Below, in pieces: positions 1 through 6,377 of a stretch of DNA of 26,872 nt. The stretch comes from Schaedlerella sp. (GTDB taxonomy: Bacteria; Bacillota; Clostridia; Lachnospirales; Lachnospiraceae): contig JAHHTO010000015.1 in assembly GCA_020024595.1 (NCBI GenBank), positions 1-26,872 on the forward strand. The letters run 5' to 3'. The position numbers were made by a program, and so were the translations under genes. The first letter of the stretch is position 1. Each line of letters begins with the position of its first letter. The notes below the pieces were generated by a model. That model had not been told where the DNA came from. It searched no databases and saw only the letters and a program-made list of their open reading frames with translations.

Positions 1-383
1 ACAACGAAAAACTCAGAATCTGTTTCGATACCTGTCACACAAACGACAGTGGTTATGATATTGTCCATCATTTCGATGACGTAATTGCTGACTTTGACAG
101 AATTCTTGGAAAAGATCAAATTGCGGCATTCCACATCAATGACAGTAAAAATCCATTGGGAGCTTCTAAAGACAGACACGAGAATATTGGTTTTGGAGAA
201 ATCGGCTTTGATGCACTTGCTTCTATCGTACACCACAAAGATTTTGAAAATGTTCCGAAGATTCTGGAAACACCTTACATTCCAGATCCAACAAACAAGA
301 AAAAATCTTATGCCCCTTATAAACATGAGATTGAAATGTTGAAAAACAGAAAGTTTGATGCTGAGAAAATGTCCTACAAATAA
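1..383 (+). CDS. nfo: Endonuclease IV (deoxyribonuclease IV), C-terminal part
   Basis: Endonuclease IV cuts DNA 5' of abasic sites in base-excision repair. The gene is cut by the left edge, and reading starts in frame at base 3. About 126 C-terminal residues remain, on the TIM-barrel side carrying the metal ligands. The family motifs are all visible: FDTCH (Asp and His ligands), FHINDSK (His), KDRHENIG (Asp and His) and ILETPY (the final Glu). These match the trinuclear zinc site known from E. coli Nfo. The C-terminus is ordinary, so only the 5' end is missing. It is one of only two plus-strand genes here and converges on the tRNA-Arg gene, 6 bases past its stop. No separate terminator for it is evident. 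Confidence 0.95.
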   Translation, partial: NEKLRICFDTCHTNDSGYDIVHHFDDVIADFDRILGKDQIAAFHINDSKNPLGASKDRHENIGFGEIGFDALASIVHHKDFENVPKILETPYIPDPTNKKKSYAPYKHEIEMLKNRKFDAEKMSYK

Positions 384-389
384 AAAATA

Positions 390-461
390 CACGTCTGGGC
401 GGGATCGAACCGCCGCACCTGCCTCCGGAGGGCAGTGCTCTATCCACTGAGCTACAGACGT
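390..461 (-). tRNA. tRNA-Arg (anticodon CCG)
   Basis: On the minus strand this folds into a full cloverleaf. The acceptor stem is ACGTCTG with CAGACGT, the D arm is GCTC/GAGC, the anticodon stem is CTGCC/GGCAG around loop CTCCGGA, and the T arm is GGCGG-TTCGATC-CCGCC. The loop gives anticodon CCG, which reads CGG arginine codons. The discriminator base is G. CCA is not encoded; the following minus-strand bases are TATTTTTTA, which may help end transcription. The variable loop is short (4 nt), as expected for Arg. Confidence 0.96.
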
Positions 462-467
462 ATAATC

Positions 468-503
468 AATGCGTTCGAAAACAACTTTGCTATCGAACGC
501 ATT
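468..503. repeat. 11-bp inverted repeat between DUF5688 gene and tRNA-Arg
   Basis: AATGCGTTCGA at 468-478 is matched exactly by TCGAACGCATT at 493-503, with a 14-nt loop. It lies 7 bases upstream of the tRNA on the minus strand and 70 bases downstream of the DUF5688 stop. No T-run follows on either strand, so it is not a standard intrinsic terminator. It could be a processing hairpin in the tRNA precursor, or a terminator remnant. Confidence 0.6.
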
Positions 504-507
504 AATT

Positions 508-536
508 ATGCTATCACAAATCACCGGAAAAGTAAA
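508..536 (-). promoter_or_regulatory. Possible promoter for tRNA-Arg
   Basis: On the minus strand, TTTACT (-35) is followed by a 17-nt spacer and TAGCAT (-10), ahead of the hairpin and tRNA. The match is moderate. It would start the precursor just before the inverted repeat at 468-503. Confidence 0.35.
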
Positions 537-573
537 GAGTCAATTCTACGCAAAGCAGTTCCAATCATAAAAA

Positions 574-1485
574 CTATCGAATCATAAGCTGCTTTTTCTT
601 TCTCTCATAGAAATAGATATGATCACTAAGTTGTTCTTCTTCCTCTACCTGTGTTTTATTCACTTCTTGTACCATCATGTTCATTTTTTCCGGATCCAAA
701 CCTTTTGATTCAGGCACCAAAATCCACTCATGCACACTGCTTGGCAAAATATAATAATTTTCTCCCAGCAGCAGGCCGACTTTCTCTAGCAAACCCGGAT
801 ACATGATGCAGCCAGCCCCAAAACTGCGAATTGAATTAGTAAGAACATAGATTGCATCGCGAAAGACTTCTTTTGGCTCCTCCAATAAATTCCGAGGACG
901 TTTCTGTTCTGGATTCGCAAGTTCTTCTATCGTTTCCTGCATCGTCAATATCTGCGCAGGAAGAAGTTGTTGCCCATTTTCACAAGCAAGCGGAAATAAC
1001 TCGTTTTCTTCAATTCTCCAGATTTTTAGATGTTCATTTCGAATCAACATGGTTGCTGTTCCATCCTTTTTTACTTCCAGCAGAACATAAAAAACAATAC
1101 TCAGATCCAGTAGATTTATATGAGGTACTGTAGCAAGCAGTTCTTCGTTTCTTTTTGTATGAATGATTTTAAATACGATCTTATCCTGTACGGCGTCATA
1201 GTTCTCCACATTTGCTGTATCCCATGATTCTTCGTATTTCACAGATTCATAAAAGCTCATCACATCTTTGACGATACTCTCCAAAGATTCTTTATTACAG
1301 AAACGTTCATAAAATTCTTCCAGATAGATCGTTGGGGAAATATTCACCCTCGGATTTTCTATTACAATTCCTCTTCTGACTTTTCCATTATTTTTTACAG
1401 TCTTATGTATACTTGCTGTAACACCTCCTTTTAGTTTTTGATTCATTTCCTTTTCTACCACGCACAAAAATTTCTGATATTCCAT
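574..1485 (-). CDS. DUF5688 family protein
   Basis: A predicted 303-residue soluble protein of unknown function. I recognise the opening MEYQKFLCVVEKEMNQKLKG and the block VNISPTIYLEEFYERF as the DUF5688 pattern, found mainly in Lachnospiraceae and often in several copies per genome. No signal peptide, membrane segment or catalytic motif is visible. The middle and C-terminus are mixed alpha/beta, ending in a basic tail. The start chosen is the ATG at 1485, which has GGAG six bases upstream. The open frame continues 43 codons further, but those overlap the promoter at 1586-1614 and are not plausibly translated. It is a single-gene unit with its own strong promoter, and its function is unknown. 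Confidence 0.82.
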   Translation of the reverse strand: MEYQKFLCVVEKEMNQKLKGGVTASIHKTVKNNGKVRRGIVIENPRVNISPTIYLEEFYERFCNKESLESIVKDVMSFYESVKYEESWDTANVENYDAVQDKIVFKIIHTKRNEELLATVPHINLLDLSIVFYVLLEVKKDGTATMLIRNEHLKIWRIEENELFPLACENGQQLLPAQILTMQETIEELANPEQKRPRNLLEEPKEVFRDAIYVLTNSIRSFGAGCIMYPGLLEKVGLLLGENYYILPSSVHEWILVPESKGLDPEKMNMMVQEVNKTQVEEEEQLSDHIYFYERKKKQLMIR

Positions 1486-1585
1486 ATTGCTCCTTTCATT
1501 TTCGTACGTCCGTCTGAAATTAAAATGAGAATTTTGGTACGAAGTGTACCCAGATAAATTGATTTGGAAAATATTATGTGAAATG

Positions 1586-1614
1586 ATTATAACGAACTTT
1601 TTAATGAAATGCAA
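1586..1614 (-). promoter_or_regulatory. Promoter of the DUF5688 gene
   Basis: On the minus strand, TTGCAT (1614-1609), a 17-nt spacer and a perfect TATAAT (1591-1586) form a strong sigma-A promoter. The leader is about 95 nt before the ATG at 1485. It contains a small GGTAC/GTACC hairpin and the SD sequence. Confidence 0.8.
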
Positions 1615-1642
1615 TCTCTTTTTCTTTTTAGCATATACTTCT

Positions 1643-1753
1643 GCTTCCTTCTGATTCTACCTCATGTTGGATACCCTTGCTGTTCAACTACACATTTCCC
1701 AGGATCTGGGCATATTCGGAGCTTGCACCCGTTAGAGCGCACCCATGGCGCAC
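1643..1753 (-). mobile_element. Degenerate 5' fragment of a group IIC intron (domain I)
   Basis: Read on the minus strand, the block starts GTGCGCC, matching the group II intron 5' consensus GTGYG. It then shows the domain I hallmarks I know from group IIC introns such as Oceanobacillus iheyensis O.i.I1: GGGTGC, CAAGGGTATCC and GAATCAGAAGGAAGC (usual form GAATCTGAAGGAAGC). It begins 10 nt after the stem of the efp terminator, the preferred target of class C introns (3' of an intrinsic terminator stem and its T-run). Similarity fades just past GAAGGAAGC. No reverse transcriptase ORF, domain V or 3' end is present, and the DUF5688 promoter follows at once. It is therefore a dead relic, probably left by a deletion. 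Confidence 0.72.
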
Positions 1754-1756
1754 AAA

Positions 1757-1792
1757 CCAAAAAAGAAGAAATCTGAAAACAGATTTCTTCTT
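1757..1792 (-). terminator. Intrinsic terminator of efp
   Basis: On the minus strand, AGAAGAAATCTG (1791-1780) pairs perfectly with CAGATTTCTTCT (1775-1764) around a TTTT loop. A T-run follows (TTTTTGG beyond the stem). It begins 14 bases after the efp stop codon. Confidence 0.93.
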
Positions 1793-1805
1793 CATCATCG
1801 CCGTA

Positions 1806-2363
1806 TTATACTCTGGACAGATATTCACCTGTACGAGTATCAATCTTCAGCACATCGCCAGTCTCTACAAACAACGGAACCATAACAACAGCTCCAGTCT
1901 CAACAGTTGCCGGCTTAGTAGCTCCCTGTGCGGTATCTCCTTTGAATCCCGGCTCTGTCTCTGTGATCGCCAGTTCTACAAACAATGGCGGCTCTACAGA
2001 GAATACATTTCCTTTGTGAGAACAGATCTTTACATTCTCGTTCTCTTTCACAAACTTAAGTGCATCTCCTACAACCTCAGCATTCAGAGCAATCTGGTCA
2101 TAAGTCTCAACATCCATAAAGTTATAGAGATCTCCATCCTGATACAAATATTGCATCTCTTTTCTGTCAATATGAGCCTTTGGGAACTTCTCGGTCGGGC
2201 GGAAAGTTTTCTCAATCGCACCACCACTGATAATATTTTTTAATTTTGTTCTAACAAACGCTGCACCTTTTCCTGGTTTTACATGCTGGAATTCCAGTAT
2301 CTGGTAAATATTTCCATCAATCTCAACGGTAACACCGTTCTTAAATTCACCTGCTGCGATCAT
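1806..2363 (-). CDS. efp: Translation elongation factor P
   Basis: EF-P binds between the P and E sites of the ribosome and relieves stalling at consecutive prolines. The predicted 185 residues match the usual length. The order is an N-terminal KOW-like domain and two OB domains, ending in TRTGEYLSRV. The loop HVKPGKGAAFVRTK places a lysine at residue 32, the position that is 5-aminopentanolylated in Bacillus subtilis. This points to the Bacillus-type lysine rather than the arginine-rhamnosylated type. The ATG at 2363 has AGGAGG eight bases upstream; a further in-frame ATG upstream lacks an SD. It has its own promoter (2419-2447) and terminator, so it can be expressed independently of aroK-yqeG. 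Confidence 0.98.
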   Translation of the reverse strand: MIAAGEFKNGVTVEIDGNIYQILEFQHVKPGKGAAFVRTKLKNIISGGAIEKTFRPTEKFPKAHIDRKEMQYLYQDGDLYNFMDVETYDQIALNAEVVGDALKFVKENENVKICSHKGNVFSVEPPLFVELAITETEPGFKGDTAQGATKPATVETGAVVMVPLFVETGDVLKIDTRTGEYLSRV

Positions 2364-2418
2364 TTGTAATCCTCCTTCAATTGCACACTTCAAGCGCATA
2401 ACTTCTGAACTGTTTATA

Positions 2419-2447
2419 ATTCTATAATAATTTCAATCTTTTTTCAA
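2419..2447 (-). promoter_or_regulatory. Promoter of efp
   Basis: On the minus strand, TTGAAA (2447-2442), a 17-nt spacer and TAGAAT (2424-2419). It lies in the 91-base gap between yqeG and efp and would give a leader of about 50 nt. Confidence 0.65.
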
Positions 2448-2454
2448 CCTTTTT

Positions 2455-2970
2455 TTAATTGCTACTCTTTTTCTTTTGCTGCTTTTTATAAAAATGCAAC
2501 ACGATCCGTTCCAGATATCGTTTCAGTACAATCTGGATTTCCTCCTTTGGATGAATCGGTTTTACAAGAATATTATGCATTCCCGCTCTTTTTGCTCCCC
2601 ACACATCCGTAAAAAGCTGATCTCCTACAAACACTGTATTTGTTTTATCTGTCCCCATTTGTTCCATTGCACGTATATAATTCTTTGTAGACGGTTTGTG
2701 TGCATTGAAAATATACCTAGTCTGGATCTCTTCATTAAACATCTTAACACGCGGCTCCTGATTATTCGAAATCAGACAGGACGAAAATCCAATTTCTTTC
2801 AAACGCACAAACAACTTTTTTGCACGTTCATCTGCAGGTGCCCCATGCGGCACCAATGTATTATCAATATCAAAAATCACTCCACGGTATCCTTCTTCGT
2901 ACAATCTTTCAAATGGGATGATATAGGTTGAAGCCACATATTCATCCGGAAAAAATCTCTCAAATATCAT
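2455..2970 (-). CDS. yqeG: YqeG family HAD IIIA-type phosphatase
   Basis: A 171-residue HAD-superfamily phosphatase. The four HAD motifs are present: DIDNT (catalytic Asp34 and Asp36), SNN at 68-70, Lys92 in AHKPS, and GDQLFTD (Gly116, Asp117, Asp122). The size and the start MIFERFFPDEYVAS fit the YqeG family, which lacks a large cap domain. Its physiological substrate is not established to my knowledge. The tail is lysine-rich. It starts two bases after the aroK stop and uses a GGAG inside the end of aroK, so the two are very likely co-transcribed and translationally coupled. Confidence 0.93.
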   Translation of the reverse strand: MIFERFFPDEYVASTYIIPFERLYEEGYRGVIFDIDNTLVPHGAPADERAKKLFVRLKEIGFSSCLISNNQEPRVKMFNEEIQTRYIFNAHKPSTKNYIRAMEQMGTDKTNTVFVGDQLFTDVWGAKRAGMHNILVKPIHPKEEIQIVLKRYLERIVLHFYKKQQKKKSSN

Positions 2971-2972
2971 AT

Positions 2973-3509
2973 TTAATCTAACTCCGTTAATTTTATTATT
3001 ATCTCTTTACAAATTTCCTGCACTGATTTCTTATCTGTCGAAACAATGATATCTGCAGCGCTTTCATACCGCTCCCGTCTCTTTTCTATCAGTTCCGCTA
3101 TATACGCTGCATTCTTATTTCCATTTAAAATCGGACGTTCATCACTATCTTTTACACGTTCACAGACCGTCTCCAGAGTCGCTGTAAGTAACACAACTTT
3201 TCCACTTTTTTTCATCTCGTTTACATTTTCCACTCTCATGGCAACACCGCCCCCACAAGAAATAACAGTATTCGTTCTGAATTGCAGTTCTTTTAAAAGA
3301 TTAGTTTCCAAAGCACGAAAATATTCTTCTCCATGAGAAGCAAATATGTCCGGAATACTCATTCTTTCTTGATCTGCGATCACCTGATCCATCTCCACCA
3401 CATCCATACCATATATCGTTTTCAAATCTTCGGCAATCGTCGATTTCCCAGTTCCCATAAAACCAATAAGGAATATATTGTAATCAAGATGTATTTTTGA
3501 ATCATTCAT
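2973..3509 (-). CDS. aroK: Shikimate kinase
   Basis: Shikimate kinase phosphorylates shikimate at the 3-hydroxyl with ATP, the fifth step of the chorismate pathway. The 178 residues show the Walker A loop GFMGTGKST at 16-24, a DQ-containing shikimate pocket (VVEMDQ), the FRALE motif, the CGGG loop and the lid segment with ERPIL. All are expected of an active AroK. The ATG at 3509 is chosen because AGGAG stands eight bases upstream; the frame is open further up but without an SD. It is the first gene of aroK-yqeG and is transcribed from a good promoter at 3580-3608. No other aro genes are in the window. Confidence 0.96.
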   Translation of the reverse strand: MNDSKIHLDYNIFLIGFMGTGKSTIAEDLKTIYGMDVVEMDQVIADQERMSIPDIFASHGEEYFRALETNLLKELQFRTNTVISCGGGVAMRVENVNEMKKSGKVVLLTATLETVCERVKDSDERPILNGNKNAAYIAELIEKRRERYESAADIIVSTDKKSVQEICKEIIIKLTELD

Positions 3510-3579
3510 TATCTTTCTCCTGTCATTTTCCGACAATCCAATTAGCATTATTCTTATTGTTTCACTCAGTCTGCGCTTT

Positions 3580-3608
3580 ATTATAACAACTTTTCCCTAT
3601 CTTAGCAA
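3580..3608 (-). promoter_or_regulatory. Promoter of aroK-yqeG
   Basis: On the minus strand, TTGCTA (3608-3603), a 17-nt spacer and a perfect TATAAT (3585-3580), about 70 bases upstream of the aroK ATG. Confidence 0.75.
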
Positions 3609-3649
3609 GCATGGAGAGACTTCCCATATCTCTATGGTCAAACTGATAT

Positions 3650-4387
3650 TTACTTATCTCTTAAGGATTTTGTAGCCTCAAGTGCTGCTCCCACATCCGC
3701 TTTAAATATCTGCCATGCTTCTTCATTTTCCACAAAATATTTCGGACAATTTTTGCCCGTCACATCATAATGACGGATTACTGCATCCACCTCTAAATTA
3801 TATTTATCACACAAAAACGCGGTCAATCGTACCATAGATATATATGTTTCTTGATTGAACTTTCCAGTTTCATCCGGATGACAACATTCAATTGATATAG
3901 TATCTTGATTTCTGTTATTGGATGCATAGGCAATTTCCCACGTTGGTACGCACTGTACAATTTCCCCTTTCAAACCAACCACAAAATGGCTGCTGATATA
4001 ATCCCCGTGCCCATCCTGCAGTCCATTAAAATAATCGCGGTTATTCTGTGCTGTACTTCCTGGATTCGCTGTATAATGAATTACAATTCCTGTAATTGGG
4101 TCTGACTTTGTCCCCGGTCTCGAATACTCATTCACATCCAACAATTGTACATCTATTTCCGGCTCGGAAGCGTCCACCTTAAGATTACTCGTCCCAGGTT
4201 TTTCTGATACACACCGATATATCAATAGCGCAAACAGAAGAACAAGCAATATCACCAATCCCGTTTTCACATATACCCGTTGCCTGTGGCTCAAACCATT
4301 GAAAATTTTAAATGACAACGTCTGTTTTTTTCTGGTTTTTGTTTTTTTTCTCTTTTTCATCAGATAACGCCTTTTCATTCGTAACAT
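3650..4387 (-). CDS. Membrane-anchored N-acetylmuramoyl-L-alanine amidase
   Basis: A peptidoglycan amidase of the Amidase_2/PGRP fold, which cuts the bond between MurNAc and L-Ala. Of 245 residues, 1-40 are strongly basic. Residues 43-57 (GLVILLVLLFALLIY) form one membrane helix, giving an N-in, catalytic-domain-out topology. Zinc ligands are His104 (IVIHYTANP), His206 (RHYD) and Cys214 (GKNCPKY); Glu167 (SIECCHP) and Lys212 sit near the active site. The start is uncertain: the ATG at 4387 has no good SD, while Met10 (4360) has a weak AAGG. It is flanked by the aroK promoter and the guaB terminator, so it is probably a single-gene unit. Its role may be wall turnover or sporulation, which the sequence does not settle. 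Confidence 0.9.
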   Translation of the reverse strand: MLRMKRRYLMKKRKKTKTRKKQTLSFKIFNGLSHRQRVYVKTGLVILLVLLFALLIYRCVSEKPGTSNLKVDASEPEIDVQLLDVNEYSRPGTKSDPITGIVIHYTANPGSTAQNNRDYFNGLQDGHGDYISSHFVVGLKGEIVQCVPTWEIAYASNNRNQDTISIECCHPDETGKFNQETYISMVRLTAFLCDKYNLEVDAVIRHYDVTGKNCPKYFVENEEAWQIFKADVGAALEATKSLRDK

Positions 4388-4497
4388 CAGTAAACAAAAA
4401 TATGTATGTAGACATAATTTCCGTCTCTTTTTATCTTAACATACTTTCCTTAGAATTCTTAAAATCAAATATAAATTTTTTATGAAGTTCAACAACG

Positions 4498-4546
4498 AAA
4501 AACAGAACCGGAAAACACGCCGTTTTAGCGTTGTCTCCCGGTTCCG
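4498..4546 (-). terminator. Intrinsic terminator of guaB
   Basis: On the minus strand, GAACCGG (4544-4538) pairs with CCGGTTC (4511-4505). Imperfect inner pairing (GGAGACAACGC against GCGTGTTTTCC) extends the stem, and TGTTTTTCG follows. It lies about 55 bases after the guaB stop. Confidence 0.8.
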
Positions 4547-4600
4547 AATAACTTTTCCGCTCTTACTTGCAAAAGATTATACAGTATAACCTCTCAAAAT

Positions 4601-6055
4601 CTATTCATCCACACTATAGTTCGGTGCTTCTTTTGTAATATGAATGTCATGTGGATGACTCTCTTTTAGTGAGGCAGCAGAAATCTTAACAAATCTTCCG
4701 TTCTCTTTCAACTCCTCAATCGTATGAGTTCCGCAATATCCCATACCAGAACGTAATCCACCCATCAACTGGAATACTGTATCTTCTACTGTTCCTTTAT
4801 AAGCAACACGTCCTTCTACGCCTTCTGGAACAAGTTTCTTTGCATTTTCCTGGAAATAACGATCTTTACTTCCATTTTCCATTGCGGAAATAGATCCCAT
4901 TCCACGATATACTTTGTACTTTCTTCCTTGATACAATTCAAATGTTCCCGGACTTTCATCACATCCAGCAAAAATACTTCCCATCATACAAACATTTGCA
5001 CCTGCCGCAATTGCCTTTGTCATATCTCCGGAATACTTGATACCACCATCAGCAATAATCGGAATTCCGTACTCTTTTGCCACCTCATAGCAATCCATTA
5101 CAGCAGATACCTGTGGAACACCAATTCCTGCAACAACACGAGTCGTACAGATAGAACCAGGACCAATTCCAACCTTAACTGCATCCACTCCTGCTTCAAT
5201 TAATGCCTTTGTCGCTTCTCCCGTTGCCACATTTCCTGCAACCACCTGCAGTTTTGGATATTTTTCTTTTACCATACGTACAGTACGAAGCACATTTGCT
5301 GAATGACCATGTGCTGAATCCATTACAATCACATCTACATGGGCACGTACAAGCGCTTCTACACGCTCCAGGCAGTTTGCTGTAATACCAATTGCCGCAC
5401 CACAGAGCAGACGTCCCTGCTCATCTTTCGCAGACAGCGGATATTTAATCTGCTTTTCTATATCCTTAATGGTGATCAAACCTTTTAAATTACCTTCATC
5501 ATCTACGATTGGTAGTTTTTCTTTTCTTGCCTTCGCCAGAATCTTCTTTGCTTCTTCCAAGGTGATTCCTTCTTTTGCAGTGATCAATCCCTCAGCAGTC
5601 ATAGATTCCTTGATCTTCTTTGTAAAATCTTCTTCAAACTTCAGATCACGGTTGGTAATGATACCGACCAGTTTTCTGCCCTCCGTAATCGGAACACCAG
5701 AAATACGATACTTTGCCATCAGGTCATTCGCATCCTCAAGCGTATGTTCTGGTGAAAGGAAAAACGGGTCTGTTATGACTCCATTTTCAGAACGTTTTAC
5801 CTTGTCAACCTCTTCTGCCTGCTCCTCAATCGACATATTTTTATGGATAATTCCAATACCACCCTGACGTGCCATTGCAATCGCCATACGGTGTTCTGTA
5901 ACAGTATCCATCCCCGCACTCATCATCGGAATATTCAACTGAATTTTCTTTGTCAGATGAGTGGAAAGATCCACTTCATTCGGAATGACCTCTGAATACG
6001 CCGGAATCAACAACACATCATCAAATGTAATGCCTTCTCCTATAATCTTACCCAT
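4601..6055 (-). CDS. guaB: Inosine-5'-monophosphate dehydrogenase
   Basis: IMPDH oxidises IMP to XMP with NAD+, the committed step to guanine nucleotides. The 484 residues are full length. The TIM barrel is interrupted by two CBS domains (about 95-205) after the opening ITFDDVLLIPAYSEV. The catalytic loop GPGSICTTR puts the nucleophile at Cys303, DSAHGHS at 246-252 binds substrate and cofactor, and the flap segment is around RYFQENAKKLVPEGVEGRV. The ATG at 6055 has GAGAGG upstream. It is a single-gene unit with a near-consensus promoter and its own terminator. A tandem 9-bp repeat sits at the promoter start site and might be regulatory. Confidence 0.98.
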   Translation of the reverse strand: MGKIIGEGITFDDVLLIPAYSEVIPNEVDLSTHLTKKIQLNIPMMSAGMDTVTEHRMAIAMARQGGIGIIHKNMSIEEQAEEVDKVKRSENGVITDPFFLSPEHTLEDANDLMAKYRISGVPITEGRKLVGIITNRDLKFEEDFTKKIKESMTAEGLITAKEGITLEEAKKILAKARKEKLPIVDDEGNLKGLITIKDIEKQIKYPLSAKDEQGRLLCGAAIGITANCLERVEALVRAHVDVIVMDSAHGHSANVLRTVRMVKEKYPKLQVVAGNVATGEATKALIEAGVDAVKVGIGPGSICTTRVVAGIGVPQVSAVMDCYEVAKEYGIPIIADGGIKYSGDMTKAIAAGANVCMMGSIFAGCDESPGTFELYQGRKYKVYRGMGSISAMENGSKDRYFQENAKKLVPEGVEGRVAYKGTVEDTVFQLMGGLRSGMGYCGTHTIEELKENGRFVKISAASLKESHPHDIHITKEAPNYSVDE

Positions 6056-6082
6056 GGTTTTGTTCCTCTCTTTCTCAAACTG

Positions 6083-6103
6083 TATCCGATAGTTTATCCG
6101 ATA
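6083..6103. repeat. Tandem 9-bp repeat at the guaB start site
   Basis: TATCCGATA occurs at 6083-6091 and again, identically, at 6095-6103, a 12-base period (about one helical turn). The second copy touches the -10 box and spans the expected start site. It could be an operator, but I do not recognise the motif as a known purine-regulator site. Confidence 0.5.
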
Positions 6104-6131
6104 TGATACCGAAATTCAAATTGCTTGTCAA
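6103..6131 (-). promoter_or_regulatory. Promoter of guaB
   Basis: On the minus strand, consensus TTGACA (6131-6126), a 17-nt spacer and TATCAT (6108-6103). The leader is about 45 nt. Confidence 0.88.
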
Positions 6132-6181
6132 TAGCAAAGTTGCATTATTTTTTATAATATTTCTGCATTATTTTCGCCCCA

Positions 6182-6274
6182 TTATATTTCCTTATATCTA
6201 CTTATCTTCTTCTTTAATAGAACAGCAACCTCCTCAATTGTCTGTTGGAACACTATTTTTATGCTGACAGACAC
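6182..6274 (-). CDS. Candidate 30-codon small ORF between groL and guaB
   Basis: The 322-base gap between groL and guaB holds the groL terminator, the guaB promoter and this short frame. From a GTG at 6274 it encodes 30 residues, ending AVLLKKKISRYKEI; the second half (FQQTIEEVAVLLKKKISRYK) could form an amphipathic helix. GAGAGG lies nine bases upstream of the GTG. The same frame stays open further upstream through the terminator but has no ATG. No promoter is evident between the groL terminator and this frame. It may be a real peptide, a gene remnant or chance. Confidence 0.22.
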   Translation of the reverse strand: MSVSIKIVFQQTIEEVAVLLKKKISRYKEI

Positions 6275-6324
6275 GATATCCTGCCTCTCAATAGTGATGT
6301 ATTTTACGCACAGGAGAAATATTT

Positions 6325-6365
6325 TTAAAAATAAAAATCAGGAGCCGTACTTACGTACAGCCCCC
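6325..6365 (-). terminator. Intrinsic terminator of groES-groL
   Basis: On the minus strand, GGGGCTGTAC (6364-6355) pairs with GTACGGCTCC (6350-6341), with one G-T wobble and a GTAA loop. TGATTTTTATTTTT follows, 13 bases after the groL stop. Confidence 0.92.
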
Positions 6366-6377
6366 GTATCAGACAAA

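Noticed and set aside
1486..1614. N-terminal extension of the DUF5688 gene to an ATG at 1614
   Set aside because: The extra codons include the promoter -35 and -10 boxes and there is no SD. The ATG at 1485 has GGAG and matches the family start.
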